Position numbers and translations under genes: made by a program
In this document: positions 17,903-26,070 of the stretch, piece by piece
Layout of the letters: each line of letters begins with the position of its first letter
Position numbering within the stretch: position 1 is the stretch's first letter
The notes under the pieces: model-generated
Seen by the model: only the letters and a program-made list of their open reading frames with translations
What the model was told of the DNA's origin: nothing
The model's database searches: none
Assembly: GCF_001956045.1 (NCBI RefSeq)
Contig: NZ_MRTH01000002.1
Coordinates: 405,533 to 469,532, forward strand
From: Paenibacillus sp. FSL H7-0331
GTDB taxonomy: Bacteria; Bacillota; Bacilli; Paenibacillales; NBRC-103111
DNA: 64,000 nucleotides
Direction of reading: 5' to 3'

Positions 17903-18850
17903 GTGAATCAACAGATCCGAATCATTAAAGAGGAAATTTTATCCGACAACTGGTATGTACTCAAGAAAATAACTTTCATGCGGCCCAACAAAGAAGGTAG
18001 CTGGAAAACCCAAGCCAGAGAAGCCTACGACCGAGGAAATGGAGCTACGATCCTGCTATACAATCGTGAGAAGCAAACCGTAATTCTCACCCGACAATTT
18101 CGGATGCCAACTTATGTGAATGGGAATGAAACCGGACTTTTAATTGAATCGTGTGCGGGCTTGTTGGATAAAGAAAATGCGGTGAATTGCATTATTCGGG
18201 AAACGGAGGAGGAAACAGGATATCGGGTAACGAGCATACAAAAAATCGGTGAAGCTTACATGTCACCAGGTTCTGTTACCGAGATGCTGTACTTTTATAC
18301 TGCCGAATATGCAGATCATATGCGAGTTGGCGATGGAGGCGGCTTGGAGGAGGAACAAGAAAACATCGAAGTGTTAGAATACCCGTTTGCGGAAGCTATT
18401 AACATGGTGAAAAATGGTGAAATCAAGGATGCAAAAACGATTATGCTGCTGCAGCACGCTCAGATTAACAGATTATTGGGACCCCCAAAAGCACAGCATA
18501 TTCTAATTGCCGGTCCTTATCGCTCAGGAACTGGAGATGACCCCCGTCTGATTGAGCACAACGTTAGCTTGATGAACAATATGGCCCTTGACGTATATGA
18601 GAAAGGCCATTTGCCCGTATTAGGCGAGTGGTATGCGCTGCCTTTGATCGAGAAAGCGGGCTCACTTGCAATAGGTGACGATATATTTAACCGGATCTTT
18701 CATCCTTCATCCATCCGGCTGTTACAATGCTGTGATGCGGTGCTTCGAATTGGCGGACCCTCACAAGGTGCTGATGAGATGGTAAGGATCGCGATGGAAC
18801 AAGGAAAGATCATTTATCAAGATATTTCGGAAATCTCTTCAATTAAATAA
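17903..18850 (+). CDS. Nudix hydrolase fused to a DUF4406 (nucleoside deoxyribosyltransferase-like) domain
   Basis: A 315-residue two-domain protein. Residues 1-195 are a Nudix hydrolase of the NudK/GDP-mannose type: AGLLDKENAVNC then the core RETEEETGY of the Nudix box and the family motif EAYMSPGSVTEMLYFYTAEY. Residues 200-312 resemble DUF4406/nucleoside 2-deoxyribosyltransferase folds (HILIAGPYRSGTGDDPRLIEHN, VLRIGGPSQGADEMV). The first domain would cleave a nucleoside diphosphate derivative and the second might act on the nucleoside product; this coupling is inferred. GGGAGG lies before GTG 17903. Confidence 0.85.
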   Translation: MNQQIRIIKEEILSDNWYVLKKITFMRPNKEGSWKTQAREAYDRGNGATILLYNREKQTVILTRQFRMPTYVNGNETGLLIESCAGLLDKENAVNCIIRETEEETGYRVTSIQKIGEAYMSPGSVTEMLYFYTAEYADHMRVGDGGGLEEEQENIEVLEYPFAEAINMVKNGEIKDAKTIMLLQHAQINRLLGPPKAQHILIAGPYRSGTGDDPRLIEHNVSLMNNMALDVYEKGHLPVLGEWYALPLIEKAGSLAIGDDIFNRIFHPSSIRLLQCCDAVLRIGGPSQGADEMVRIAMEQGKIIYQDISEISSIK

Positions 18851-18860
18851 AATGTACATA

Positions 18861-18903
18861 TCAAACCAGACTTTCAGCCTTTGGGGCCGGAGGTCTGGTT
18901 TGA
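18861..18903. terminator. Hairpin between convergent genes
   Basis: TCAAACCAGAC / GTCTGGTTTGA perfect 11-bp stem between the Nudix gene and the convergent DJ-1 gene. There is no T run, so termination strength is unsure. Confidence 0.55.
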
Positions 18904-18934
18904 TGTGCGGATTTCACGCTATCTAAAAAACTTA

Positions 18935-19489
18935 TTATTTCAATAATCTAAGAAATTCTCTCATAAATCCGGGCAGATCCGGCCAGGCATGTCCTGAAAC
19001 AATATTGCCATCTACCTGCAAAGTCTCAGAGGAGTAGATCGCACCCAGGTTTTCCACATCCGGACGGCAAGCTGTATAGGCAGTCATGGTCTTGCCTTCA
19101 AAATATTGATTGCTTTTCAGGGCATTAAGTACTAGAACGGCGTGGCATATAGCACCAACCGGTTTATTAGCTTCAAAAAAGTGACTGACGATCCGTGGAA
19201 TATTTTCATTCAGTCGGATGTATTCAGGAGCGCGGCCGCCTGGGATAATAAGACCGTCATATTCAGTCGGATCTACTTGATCAAAGGCTATGTGCGATTC
19301 CAATTGATATCCCGGCTTCTCTGTATAAGTGTCCCAGCCCTCAAAATCATGAACGACGGTCCGCAGCACTTTTTTCGTTGGCGAGGCAATGACAGCTTCG
19401 TAACCTTCTTCCAGAACGCGATAGTAAGGGTAATAAATTTCTAATGATTCCACGGCATCTCCAGTGATGAAAAGGACCTTTTTAGACAT
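18935..19489 (-). CDS. DJ-1/PfpI family protein
   Basis: A 184-residue class I glutamine-amidotransferase-like protein of the DJ-1/PfpI superfamily. The nucleophile elbow is AICHAVLVL (Cys near 116), with the family strand YDGLIIPGGRAPEYIR before it. Such proteins include deglycase and protease-like stress proteins; this one's activity cannot be told. The start has a good GGAGTG upstream. It is single and convergent with the Nudix-DUF4406 gene. Confidence 0.85.
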   Translation of the reverse strand: MSKKVLFITGDAVESLEIYYPYYRVLEEGYEAVIASPTKKVLRTVVHDFEGWDTYTEKPGYQLESHIAFDQVDPTEYDGLIIPGGRAPEYIRLNENIPRIVSHFFEANKPVGAICHAVLVLNALKSNQYFEGKTMTAYTACRPDVENLGAIYSSETLQVDGNIVSGHAWPDLPGFMREFLRLLK

Positions 19490-19650
19490 TCAATCACTCC
19501 TGAAACAAATTTGGGTATTTATCCCATATACTAATTGTATCGAACATTTGTCTCTTGTAAAGAGGGACTTATCCTACAGTGAATATTAATCGACAGTAAG
19601 TGGGAACATGATAGAAACCTGTATTGAACTAGAGATAAGGAATGGTGTTC

Positions 19651-19816
19651 ATGGTTTCATTCTTGATCACGTTTATGCGATTGATAAACGGCATTTGGAA
19701 AAATATTTACAATGATTTATATCGTGGTCGGAACCGGATTGTTTGTGGGTTTGATGTTTCATGTAGCCCGTGCGATATTAAATCGACAGGAAGATAACAG
19801 TACAACGGATAAATGA
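19651..19816 (+). other. Two overlapping small frames, possible remnant of an ion-channel-like membrane protein
   Basis: Within the 513-bp gap 19490-20002 the only coding signal is weak. ATG 19651 opens 48 codons (MVSFLITFMRLINGIWKNIY...), whose start resembles small two-TM potassium-channel proteins. ATG 19712 in another frame opens 34 codons, a hydrophobic helix MIYIVVGTGLFVGLMFHVAR then a polar tail. Neither has a strong ribosome site. Either a real tiny membrane protein or a decayed gene. Confidence 0.25.
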
Positions 19817-19932
19817 TAAAGTCGCGGTTTCAACTCGATAAAGAATCGGGTACCGACGGCTTTTCTTTTTGTCATTCCTCAATGAAACGGAGCGAGTGAT
19901 CGGAAAGGTTCGATTGTTAAGTACGTCCTCTC

Positions 19933-19987
19933 TTGACATGAATGAGATAATTGATTAGTATGTTTCATATACTTATAGGGGTATATG
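19933..19987 (+). promoter_or_regulatory. Promoter and CstR-like operator of the persulfide cluster
   Basis: TTGACA (19933-19938), 17 bp, TAGTAT (19956-19961). Directly behind it CATATAC-ttataggg-GTATATG (19966-19987) is a perfect 7-bp inverted repeat containing the GGGGTAT core of CsoR/CstR sites. Confidence 0.7.
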
Positions 19988-20017
19988 TATATAATATAAA
20001 ATATGGAGGTAATAAGG

Positions 20018-20593
20018 ATGTCAGTAATTCATGTAGATCAGACACTGGATTGTAGAGGGCTTGCTTGTCCGATGCCTATCGTCAAAACCAAAAAAGCAAT
20101 GAGTGCTATTCATTCGGGTCAAGTTATAGAGGTTCTAGCAACGGATAAAGGTTCATTAGCTGATTTTCAAGCATGGGCTTCAAATACGGGACATCAGTAT
20201 CTGGGGACTGTTCACGAAGGTAACGTTTTGAAGCATTTTATTCGAAAGGCGAACCCAGATGAGGTTAAAGAGGAACTGAAGTATATGCATACTGTAACCA
20301 ATGGAGAGCTGTTGAGACGGATAGAGGCCAATGAAAAACTAACAGTTATAGATGTGCGTGAACCAGCAGAATACGCTTTTAACCGGATTCCAGGAGCCGT
20401 TTCCATACCATTCGGTGATTTGGAACAACGATGGCATGAGTTAGATCCGAATCAGACTTTTTATATGATTTGCCGTACCGGAAATCGAAGTGATCGGGCA
20501 TGTCAACTGCTGGCTGATAAAGGATTTACAGCTGTAGCCAATGTGTTAAACGGAATGTCCGATTGGAGTGGACCGACAGAAAGTAATCAATGA
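20018..20593 (+). CDS. TusA-rhodanese fusion sulfurtransferase (YrkF-like)
   Basis: 191 residues, two sulfur-carrier domains. Residues 1-80 are TusA-like with [19 protein letters not shown] and persulfide Cys17 in the CPxP motif. Residues 95-190 are a rhodanese with active-site Cys152 in CRTGNRS. It resembles B. subtilis YrkF and overlaps functionally with staphylococcal CstA. It passes sulfane sulfur between carriers. An ATG at 20003 is in frame, but GGAGGT (20005-20010) lies inside that extension, so ATG 20018 is the start. First gene of the CstR-controlled cluster. Confidence 0.9.
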   Translation: MSVIHVDQTLDCRGLACPMPIVKTKKAMSAIHSGQVIEVLATDKGSLADFQAWASNTGHQYLGTVHEGNVLKHFIRKANPDEVKEELKYMHTVTNGELLRRIEANEKLTVIDVREPAEYAFNRIPGAVSIPFGDLEQRWHELDPNQTFYMICRTGNRSDRACQLLADKGFTAVANVLNGMSDWSGPTESNQ

Positions 20594-20651
20594 ACCCATT
20601 TTCAAAAGTACGCCCACAGAAAGGTTGTCAGTTGAAAGGGGACTTATCTAT

Positions 20652-21800
20652 ATGTTAACTACATCACAAATACAGCCAATGACTGCCAAAGAATTAACTC
20701 GATTCATCATAAATAAGCAAGATTTATTTATTCTTGATGTTCGAAACAAAATTGATTTTAACAATTGGAAAATTGAAGGTAAGGGCATTGAGGTCATTAA
20801 TATTCCGTATTTTGATTTGTTGGATGGTGTGGATGCTGCACTTGAACAAATCCCGGTTGGGAAGAAGGTTCTGGTCGTTTGTGCCAAGGAAGGGTCATCC
20901 ATATTTGTCGCTCAACAAATCATCGAAGCCGGGCGATCCGAAATCTTTTATCTTGAAGGTGGCATGAAGTCCTGGAGTGAGCATTTGGAGCCTGTGAAAG
21001 TTGGGGATCTTACTGATGGCGGTTCGATCTACCAGTTTATTCGCATTGGCAAAGGGTGTCTCTCCTACATGATTATTTCTCATGGTGAAGCAGCCGTTGT
21101 GGATACGGCCAGAATGACCGAAGTTTATGAAAGCTTTGCCCAAGAACAGCATGTTCAGATTAGACACACCCTGGATACCCATCTCCATGCCGACCATATT
21201 TCTGGTGGTCGTTTATTAGCGGAACAAGTGGGAGCAGCCTATTGGTTACCGCCCAAAGACGCAACTGAAGTGAAGTATAATTATGAAAGGCTTGAAGAAG
21301 GTCTGGTTATTCCTGTTGGAAACACCCAAATCGATATCCAGCCCATATACTCTCCGGGCCATACCATTGGTAGCACCTCCTTCATTGTGGATGGAAGATA
21401 CTTACTTACAGGCGATATTTTATTTATCGATTCCATAGGTCGTCCAGACTTAGCTGGTAAAGCGGAGGATTGGGTCGGAGATCTTCACGATACATTATAC
21501 AACCGTTACAAAGAACTACCTGATGATTTGATCGTCCTGCCCGCGCACTTTGGCAAGATTTCCGAGCTTGGTGCAAACGGAAGTGCTTCTGCCAGCTTGG
21601 CTGAGCTGTATCTCAACAATCCGGGATTAAATATAGAAGATGAGGCCGAATTCAGGTATCAGGTAACGAAGCATTTACCGCCGCAGCCTCATGCATATCA
21701 AGAAATACGTCAAACGAACATGGGGAAAATGGAGCCGAGTGAGGAAGAGCAGCGTGACATGGAGATGGGACCAAACCGCTGTGCGATTCACGACAAATAA
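20652..21800 (+). CDS. Rhodanese-persulfide dioxygenase fusion (CstB/YrkH-like)
   Basis: 382 residues. An N-terminal rhodanese domain (about 8-115) has Cys77 in [10 protein letters not shown] metallo-beta-lactamase-fold persulfide dioxygenase (about 125-340) follows, with the iron site THLHADH (His177, His179, Asp181, His182), [17 protein letters not shown] and LPAHFG. It oxidises low-molecular-weight persulfide to sulfite with O2, and the rhodanese can turn sulfite and persulfide into thiosulfate. Upstream in-frame codons overlap no good ribosome site; AAAGGGG precedes ATG 20652. The domain order is rhodanese first, the reverse of PDO-rhodanese fusions such as BpPRF. Confidence 0.9.
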   Translation: MLTTSQIQPMTAKELTRFIINKQDLFILDVRNKIDFNNWKIEGKGIEVINIPYFDLLDGVDAALEQIPVGKKVLVVCAKEGSSIFVAQQIIEAGRSEIFYLEGGMKSWSEHLEPVKVGDLTDGGSIYQFIRIGKGCLSYMIISHGEAAVVDTARMTEVYESFAQEQHVQIRHTLDTHLHADHISGGRLLAEQVGAAYWLPPKDATEVKYNYERLEEGLVIPVGNTQIDIQPIYSPGHTIGSTSFIVDGRYLLTGDILFIDSIGRPDLAGKAEDWVGDLHDTLYNRYKELPDDLIVLPAHFGKISELGANGSASASLAELYLNNPGLNIEDEAEFRYQVTKHLPPQPHAYQEIRQTNMGKMEPSEEEQRDMEMGPNRCAIHDK

Positions 21801-21859
21801 ACACGAACCTTCATTACACCTTCCTTAGCTCAACCTATGTGAAAAAGGGGATATAGAAC

Positions 21860-22342
21860 ATGGACAATAATAAAGAAAGAACCACAATTGTCTTATTCAG
21901 CGGCGAATTGGATAAGGCGATAGCTGCCTTTATTATAGCGAACGGTGCTGCAGCTTATGATCATGATGTGACGATTTTCTTTACCTTTTGGGGTTTAAAC
22001 ACGCTACGTAAAGATGAAATTGTAAATACGCAAAAGGGTATTCTTGAAAAAGCATTTGGTTGGATGATGCCGAGGGGAGCCAATAAATTAGGTTTGTCAA
22101 AAATGAATTTTGCAGGCATGGGTCCGCAGATGATTAAACACGTAATGAAAAAACATAATGCCCTGTCACTGCCGCAGCTGATTGAGTTGGCACAAGAGCA
22201 AGGTGTAAAGCTGGTTGCTTGTACGATGACCATGGATCTCCTTGGTTTACAGCAGGAAGAATTACTGGATGGATTGGAATATGCAGGAGTGGCTGCTTAT
22301 CTGGGAGATGCCAGCCACGCAAAAGTGAATCTGTTTATATGA
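21860..22342 (+). CDS. DsrE/DsrF-like sulfur-relay protein (YrkE-like)
   Basis: A 160-residue DsrE-fold protein. The N-terminal strand IVLFSGELDKAIAAFIIANGAAA and FFTFWGLNTLRK are characteristic of the peroxiredoxin-like DsrE2 subgroup. A conserved Cys sits late in the protein (VKLVACTMTMDLLG), the likely sulfur acceptor. It lies 59 bp after the dioxygenase gene. In B. subtilis yrkE, yrkF and yrkH occur together with a CsoR-like gene, matching this cluster. It probably shuttles persulfide sulfur to or from the TusA and rhodanese domains. Confidence 0.85.
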   Translation: MDNNKERTTIVLFSGELDKAIAAFIIANGAAAYDHDVTIFFTFWGLNTLRKDEIVNTQKGILEKAFGWMMPRGANKLGLSKMNFAGMGPQMIKHVMKKHNALSLPQLIELAQEQGVKLVACTMTMDLLGLQQEELLDGLEYAGVAAYLGDASHAKVNLFI

Positions 22343-22373
22343 TATTGGCTAATTGCATTTTTTTATTTATAAT

Positions 22374-22389
22374 ATACCTATACAGGTAT
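22374..22389 (+). promoter_or_regulatory. CstR-like operator before cstR
   Basis: ATACCT-atac-AGGTAT is a perfect 6-bp inverted repeat 22 bp upstream of the cstR start, sharing the ATAC/GTAT ends of the operator at 19966. It suggests autoregulation from an internal promoter. Confidence 0.6.
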
Positions 22390-22411
22390 GAGTTTAATGA
22401 AAGGATGTGTG

Positions 22412-22684
22412 ATGAGTATGGAATACAATTATACCGAGGATATGAAAAAACGGTTGAGAAGAATTGAAGGCCAGGTGCGCGGGGTTCTGCGATTAATGGA
22501 AGAAGGTAAAACCTGCAAGGAAGTCGTGAGCCAGTTATCTGCGGTAAGAAATGCATCGGACAAGGCTTTAGCACAAATTGTCGCTGTTAATTTGCAGCAA
22601 TGCTTGCTGGAAGAACAGGCCGCAGGAAGAGATACGAGCAAGCTCGTTCAAGAAGCAGTTGAGCTGCTGGTCAAAAGTCGTTAA
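22412..22684 (+). CDS. cstR: Persulfide-sensing CsoR-family repressor CstR
   Basis: 90 residues, CsoR/DUF156 fold with the signature RLRRIEGQVRGVLRLM. It keeps the two cysteines of the family (Cys35 and Cys64, 29 apart), but the copper-ligand histidine position is Asn60. Loss of that His with both Cys kept is what marks CstR, which forms interprotein di- or trisulfides with persulfide and then releases DNA. A more upstream ATG (22388) overlaps the operator and has no ribosome site; AAAGGATG sits correctly for ATG 22412. Compare csoR at 3439, which keeps the His. Confidence 0.88.
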   Translation: MSMEYNYTEDMKKRLRRIEGQVRGVLRLMEEGKTCKEVVSQLSAVRNASDKALAQIVAVNLQQCLLEEQAAGRDTSKLVQEAVELLVKSR

Positions 22685-22729
22685 TTGTTGCCATTCATAT
22701 ATGTAATTAGTGATCAGGGAGGATCTTCG

Positions 22730-23083
22730 ATGACTGTTGTTGTACTGCTTCTAATCATTAGCGCTTTATGGATTATTCGAATGGTTCGTCCCGTGAAAGG
22801 ATTGGCTTTCGTCGATTCCAAGGTATTATCCAGTCCATCGGAAGCCATGACAATGAAAATTCTAGATGTTCGGGATGCAGCCGATTACCGCAATTGCCAT
22901 ATACCGAGCTCGATCAATATATCCATAGGCCGTTTGCCTTTTGTGTGGAAACAAGAGCTTTCACCCAATGAGTCTATCCTTATCGTGTCTGAAAGTCCTT
23001 ACAAAAGTAAAAAAGCTGCGCGTCTATTGAAAAAACAAGGCTTTGACCAATTATATGCACTACGAAACATGAATTGCGCATAG
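22730..23083 (+). CDS. Membrane-anchored pseudo-rhodanese
   Basis: 117 residues: one N-terminal membrane helix (MTVVVLLLIISALWIIRMV), then a rhodanese-like domain with KILDVRDAADYRNCHIPSSINIS. The active-site loop that normally holds Cys reads ILIVSESPYKSKKAA, so the catalytic Cys is absent. Other Cys remain at NCHIP and two residues from the C-terminus (MNCA). It may bind a partner or use a displaced Cys. GGGAGG precedes ATG 22730; the in-frame TTG at 22685 lacks one. It lies 45 bp after cstR, probably cotranscribed. Confidence 0.75.
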   Translation: MTVVVLLLIISALWIIRMVRPVKGLAFVDSKVLSSPSEAMTMKILDVRDAADYRNCHIPSSINISIGRLPFVWKQELSPNESILIVSESPYKSKKAARLLKKQGFDQLYALRNMNCA

Positions 23084-23095
23084 TAAAGTGAAGTC

Positions 23096-23140
23096 GAGAA
23101 AGGTACAGTCACTCACGAAAAGTGGGGGGACAGTATCTTT
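23096..23140 (+). terminator. Terminator-like repeat, copy 1
   Basis: A hairpin of AAAGGTACAGTC pairing imperfectly with GGACAGTATCTTT, followed by a run of eight or more T. Bases 23096-23137 are nearly identical to 23864-23905. Confidence 0.7.
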
Positions 23141-23212
23141 TTTTTCTGGAGGGGAAGAAGCCGTTATTCCTTTTATATGTAAAATCATACCTATGAATCT
23201 CTGAAAAAAACA

Positions 23213-23250
23213 AATATTCCTTGACAGGAATATTCCGTTTCAAGTATATT
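23213..23250 (+). promoter_or_regulatory. Promoter with palindrome centred on the -35 box
   Basis: AATATTCC-TTGACA-GGAATATT (23213-23234) is a perfect 8-bp inverted repeat whose spacer is exactly the -35 hexamer. The -10 TATATT is at 23245-23250 (18-bp spacer). A bound protein would block RNA polymerase. Confidence 0.7.
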
Positions 23251-23280
23251 TAATGTATCAAATTAAAGGAGGAAAATAAC

Positions 23281-23805
23281 TTGTCAAATGAACATGCAAC
23301 CAACAAAATGACAACGAAGATCGAAGGCCGGGAGCTGGTACTGGAGCGTACCTTTGACGCGCCGCGCAAGCTTGTGTTTCAGGCATTTTCAGAGGCTGAG
23401 CATTTAAAGCACTGGTGGGGCCCGAAAGGCTGGTCACTTCCGGTATGCAACATTGATTTCAGACCCGGAGGCGTCTGGCACTTCTGTATGAAATGCACAG
23501 ATGAGAGTCAGGAATATTATGGTCAAGAATCTTGGGGCAAAGCCGTTTACAAAGAAATCATCGCGCCGGAGAGGATCGTCTACGTCGATTCCTTCTCGGA
23601 TGCGGAAGGCAACACGGTAGCGGATATGCCGGAGACGCTAATCACGATGACCTTTATCGAACAGGAAGGCAAAACTACAATCATTAGTCGCGCTGAATAC
23701 GCATCGGCCGAAGCCGTCAAAACCGTCCTTGATATGGGTATGATCCAGGGAATAACTGAAACTTACGATAACCTGGAGCGCCATCTGAATGATATCCAAA
23801 AGTGA
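23281..23805 (+). CDS. SRPBCC/AHSA1 domain protein
   Basis: A 174-residue START-like fold protein of the AHSA1 (activator of Hsp90 ATPase homologue) family. The family opening is LERTFDAPRKLVFQAFSEAEHLKHWWGPKG, followed by FRPGGVWHFCM and the closing helix GMIQGITETYDNLERHL. These small cavity proteins bind hydrophobic ligands and often sit under ArsR repressors. No ArsR gene is near, but the promoter carries a striking palindrome. Start is TTG 23281 with AAGGAGG 9 bases upstream. The gene is bracketed by two copies of a terminator-like repeat. Confidence 0.87.
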   Translation: MSNEHATNKMTTKIEGRELVLERTFDAPRKLVFQAFSEAEHLKHWWGPKGWSLPVCNIDFRPGGVWHFCMKCTDESQEYYGQESWGKAVYKEIIAPERIVYVDSFSDAEGNTVADMPETLITMTFIEQEGKTTIISRAEYASAEAVKTVLDMGMIQGITETYDNLERHLNDIQK

Positions 23806-23863
23806 CTGTAGGAGAAAGGCTATCTGGCTTTGAAGCCGGCCATTGAAAAAGTTCCATAGATGC

Positions 23864-23907
23864 AAGAAAGGTACAGTCACTCACGAAAAATGGGGAGACT
23901 GTACCTT
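23864..23907 (+). terminator. Terminator-like repeat, copy 2
   Basis: AAGGTACAGTC / GACTGTACCTT perfect 11-bp stem, 18-base loop, then ATTTGTT. It repeats 23096-23137 with only about five changes in 42 bases. Confidence 0.7.
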
Positions 23908-23909
23908 AT

Positions 23910-24296
23910 TTGTTCTGTATAATTAAACCTGAAGAATTTATAAAAAAGATAAGCAAAGGGAAGTGTGACAACATTCAAATCCTATTTATATGCAGTAAAA
24001 ATAAATGGCGAAGTTTAACGGCAGAACAGATATTTAACGGACGTAATGGACATGAGGTGAAATCAGCAGGTACGGAAGAGAAAGCGAGGATACGGGTCAC
24101 TGAAGGACACATTGGGTGGGCGGACCTTATTTTTGTTATGGAGAAGAAACATTTAAGAAGGTTAAAGGATAAATTCAGTATAGAGATCTCACAAAAAAGG
24201 GTCATTTGTTTAGATATCCTTGACGACTTTAACTTTATGGATCAGGATTTAATTGAAATTCTTGAGTCAAGAGTCCAAGAATACATAGAAATATAA
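23910..24296 (+). CDS. Low-molecular-weight protein tyrosine phosphatase-like protein
   Basis: The core is about 108 residues long. The P-loop C(X)5RS is present as FICSKNKWRSLTAEQIF, with the usual Pro after RS replaced by Leu. The family motif HEVKSAGTEEKARIRVT and the late acidic motif LDILDDFNFMDQDLIEIL agree with the short phosphatase-like group. Start is uncertain. A TTG at 23910 lies within the preceding terminator region, whereas the domain begins near NIQILFIC and AAAGGGA precedes an ATT codon at 23973 that could serve as start. Phosphatase activity is plausible, not proven. Confidence 0.7.
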   Translation: MFCIIKPEEFIKKISKGKCDNIQILFICSKNKWRSLTAEQIFNGRNGHEVKSAGTEEKARIRVTEGHIGWADLIFVMEKKHLRRLKDKFSIEISQKRVICLDILDDFNFMDQDLIEILESRVQEYIEI

Positions 24297-24396
24297 AAAA
24301 TGCTGCTCCAATACGGATTAGTGTGAGAATTGAATTTTAACATGGAATCGGACTTTAAGTACCATGACGAATAAAGGAATAAAGGGAGGCAGTTTG

Positions 24397-24939
24397 ATGG
24401 GCAATACTTTACGTATATTGGCAATATCGGGAAGTCTACGCGAAAAGTCTTCCAATACAGCTTTAATGAAGGCCATTATTGCATTATCCTCAGGGGACAT
24501 TCAATTTACCATTTATGGTGGGTTGGGCGATCTTCCGCATTTTAACCCGGATCTCGATCTCGACGATGGACCCTCTTCAGTACAAGAGCTGAGGTTACAG
24601 CTGAAGGAAGCGGATGGTGTGCTTATATGTACACCTGAGTATGGTAACGGTGTTCCAGGTGTGTTAAAAAATGCTCTGGACTGGCTCGTATCTTCAGGCG
24701 AGTTTATGAATAAACCTACAGCAGTTATCAGTGCTTCACCAACACCTATGGGTGGCGATAAGGCACATGCTTCGCTCCTGCTTACTCTCAATATGATCAA
24801 CGCTGAGATTATTGAAGGGGGTACGATGATGATACCGCACATCACTTTGAAATTAAATAAAGAAGGCGTTATTACCGATTTTGAAACGAAGCAGAGGCTG
24901 CTAGCCGTGCTAAAAGCGCTTGAGAAGGTTTGCCATTAA
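24397..24939 (+). CDS. NADPH-dependent FMN reductase family protein
   Basis: 180 residues, flavodoxin-like fold. The FMN phosphate loop is ILAISGSLREKSSNTALMKA; the second flavin motif is LICTPEYGNGVPGVLKNALDWL, as in azoreductase/chromate-reductase-like quinone reductases (SsuE/YieF superfamily). It reduces flavin or quinones with NAD(P)H; substrate unknown. ATG 24364 is in frame, but GGGAGG is placed for ATG 24397 and the fold starts there. Confidence 0.88.
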   Translation: MGNTLRILAISGSLREKSSNTALMKAIIALSSGDIQFTIYGGLGDLPHFNPDLDLDDGPSSVQELRLQLKEADGVLICTPEYGNGVPGVLKNALDWLVSSGEFMNKPTAVISASPTPMGGDKAHASLLLTLNMINAEIIEGGTMMIPHITLKLNKEGVITDFETKQRLLAVLKALEKVCH

Positions 24940-25136
24940 TCCAGATGGCTATACTATCTGCGCTGCGGCTGAACGGACCACAATAAAAGACATGATTTGG
25001 TGGAATCAATGCTATGGGTAGTTGCCGCTCGGGTGTTAGTACTTGGAGTAGATGTTATTTTAGATTTCGGATGTTTGACCGTAAGATTAAAGCTTTTATT
25101 ATATATGTATGGTAATATATGGTTATATAATCATAT

Positions 25137-25847
25137 ATGGGGGAGGCGTGTTATAATATCAAAAAATTCATGTTAGGTATAATCTTTGGGTTATGTTTAT
25201 CCCTTGGTTCTGTAGTTTACGCATCAGACTCAATCCAGAGCATTCTAGTAAATGTGAATATTTTATTTAACGGTATTAGAAAAGACGTGGGTAGTGAGTA
25301 CTCAGTTATGAACTACCAGGGGCACATCTATGTTCCAATCCGGTTTATAGCTGAGAACATGCCTTCAACCATTGATTATGATGATCGTAAGAAAGAGATC
25401 CGCATTGAACAAAAAAGCGTTAAAATCGAAAAAGGCTTGGCAGCCCCAGTCCCTTTTGTCTACTACGAAAGAAAATATCAAAACGGTACATTATGGAATC
25501 AGGAAATTCCTATTCTTCAAGGCAGTAGTTGTTGGAAGGGCTGCGTTGAATCCATCAGACCTTATTCATATTTATTGAAAATGGTTGATTATCATCCAGT
25601 CGTTGTCGCTCCTGGTTCATCCATTTTGATTCAATATCCAAAAGGCATGGAGCCCAATTCAATAGGAATAACAAGAGTTATCGCCCAAGAAGCAGAAAGC
25701 GACATGATGAGTGACCGATTTGAGGACATGATATTTGAAAACCAGAGAATTCATTTACCTAATGAAGCTGGTACATATAACATATGGATCAAATCACTGT
25801 GGACTACAGGGGATACTTCCTACATTTTTGCTGTAGAAATTAAATAA
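25137..25847 (+). CDS. Secreted stalk-domain (copper amine oxidase N-terminal-like) protein
   Basis: 236 residues with a signal peptide (KKFMLGIIFGLCLSLGSVVYASD) and a copper-amine-oxidase-N/stalk domain at about 45-95 (ILFNGIRKDVGSEYSVMNYQGHIYVPIRFIAENM). The rest, about 140 residues with two close Cys (SSCWKGCVES), is not recognised. Such stalk domains are widespread in secreted Paenibacillus proteins and act as surface modules rather than oxidases. The start is doubtful: ATG 25137 has no clear ribosome site, GGGGAGG lies just after it, and ATG 25170 is too far from that site. Confidence 0.65.
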   Translation: MGEACYNIKKFMLGIIFGLCLSLGSVVYASDSIQSILVNVNILFNGIRKDVGSEYSVMNYQGHIYVPIRFIAENMPSTIDYDDRKKEIRIEQKSVKIEKGLAAPVPFVYYERKYQNGTLWNQEIPILQGSSCWKGCVESIRPYSYLLKMVDYHPVVVAPGSSILIQYPKGMEPNSIGITRVIAQEAESDMMSDRFEDMIFENQRIHLPNEAGTYNIWIKSLWTTGDTSYIFAVEIK

Positions 25848-25872
25848 AATGCTATCTGAAAGGAGGGTTACC

Positions 25873-25941
25873 GTGCTGAAGATCAGCTTCGTGCAGAATT
25901 TAAACGATAAAATTTGGCTCCGTGCAAAGTCTGAACTATGA
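25873..25941 (+). CDS. Possible 22-codon reading frame with strong ribosome site
   Basis: GTG 25873 follows AAAGGAGGG at 5-6 bases and opens 22 codons (VLKISFVQNLNDKIWLRAKS...). The product is not recognised. It could be a small peptide, a leader or a cut gene start. The rest of 25848-26070 shows nothing else. Confidence 0.2.
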   Translation: MLKISFVQNLNDKIWLRAKSEL

Positions 25942-26070
25942 ACAACGGCGGTTGTTTGTATGGAGCAAGAAATAGCTATCCGCCTAATATTTGTCTAAGT
26001 TGTTAATTGTTTGTAGTAAAGACTTTGTACCCTTAAAAATATCAAATTTTTTTTAAGGAGCAGAGCTATT

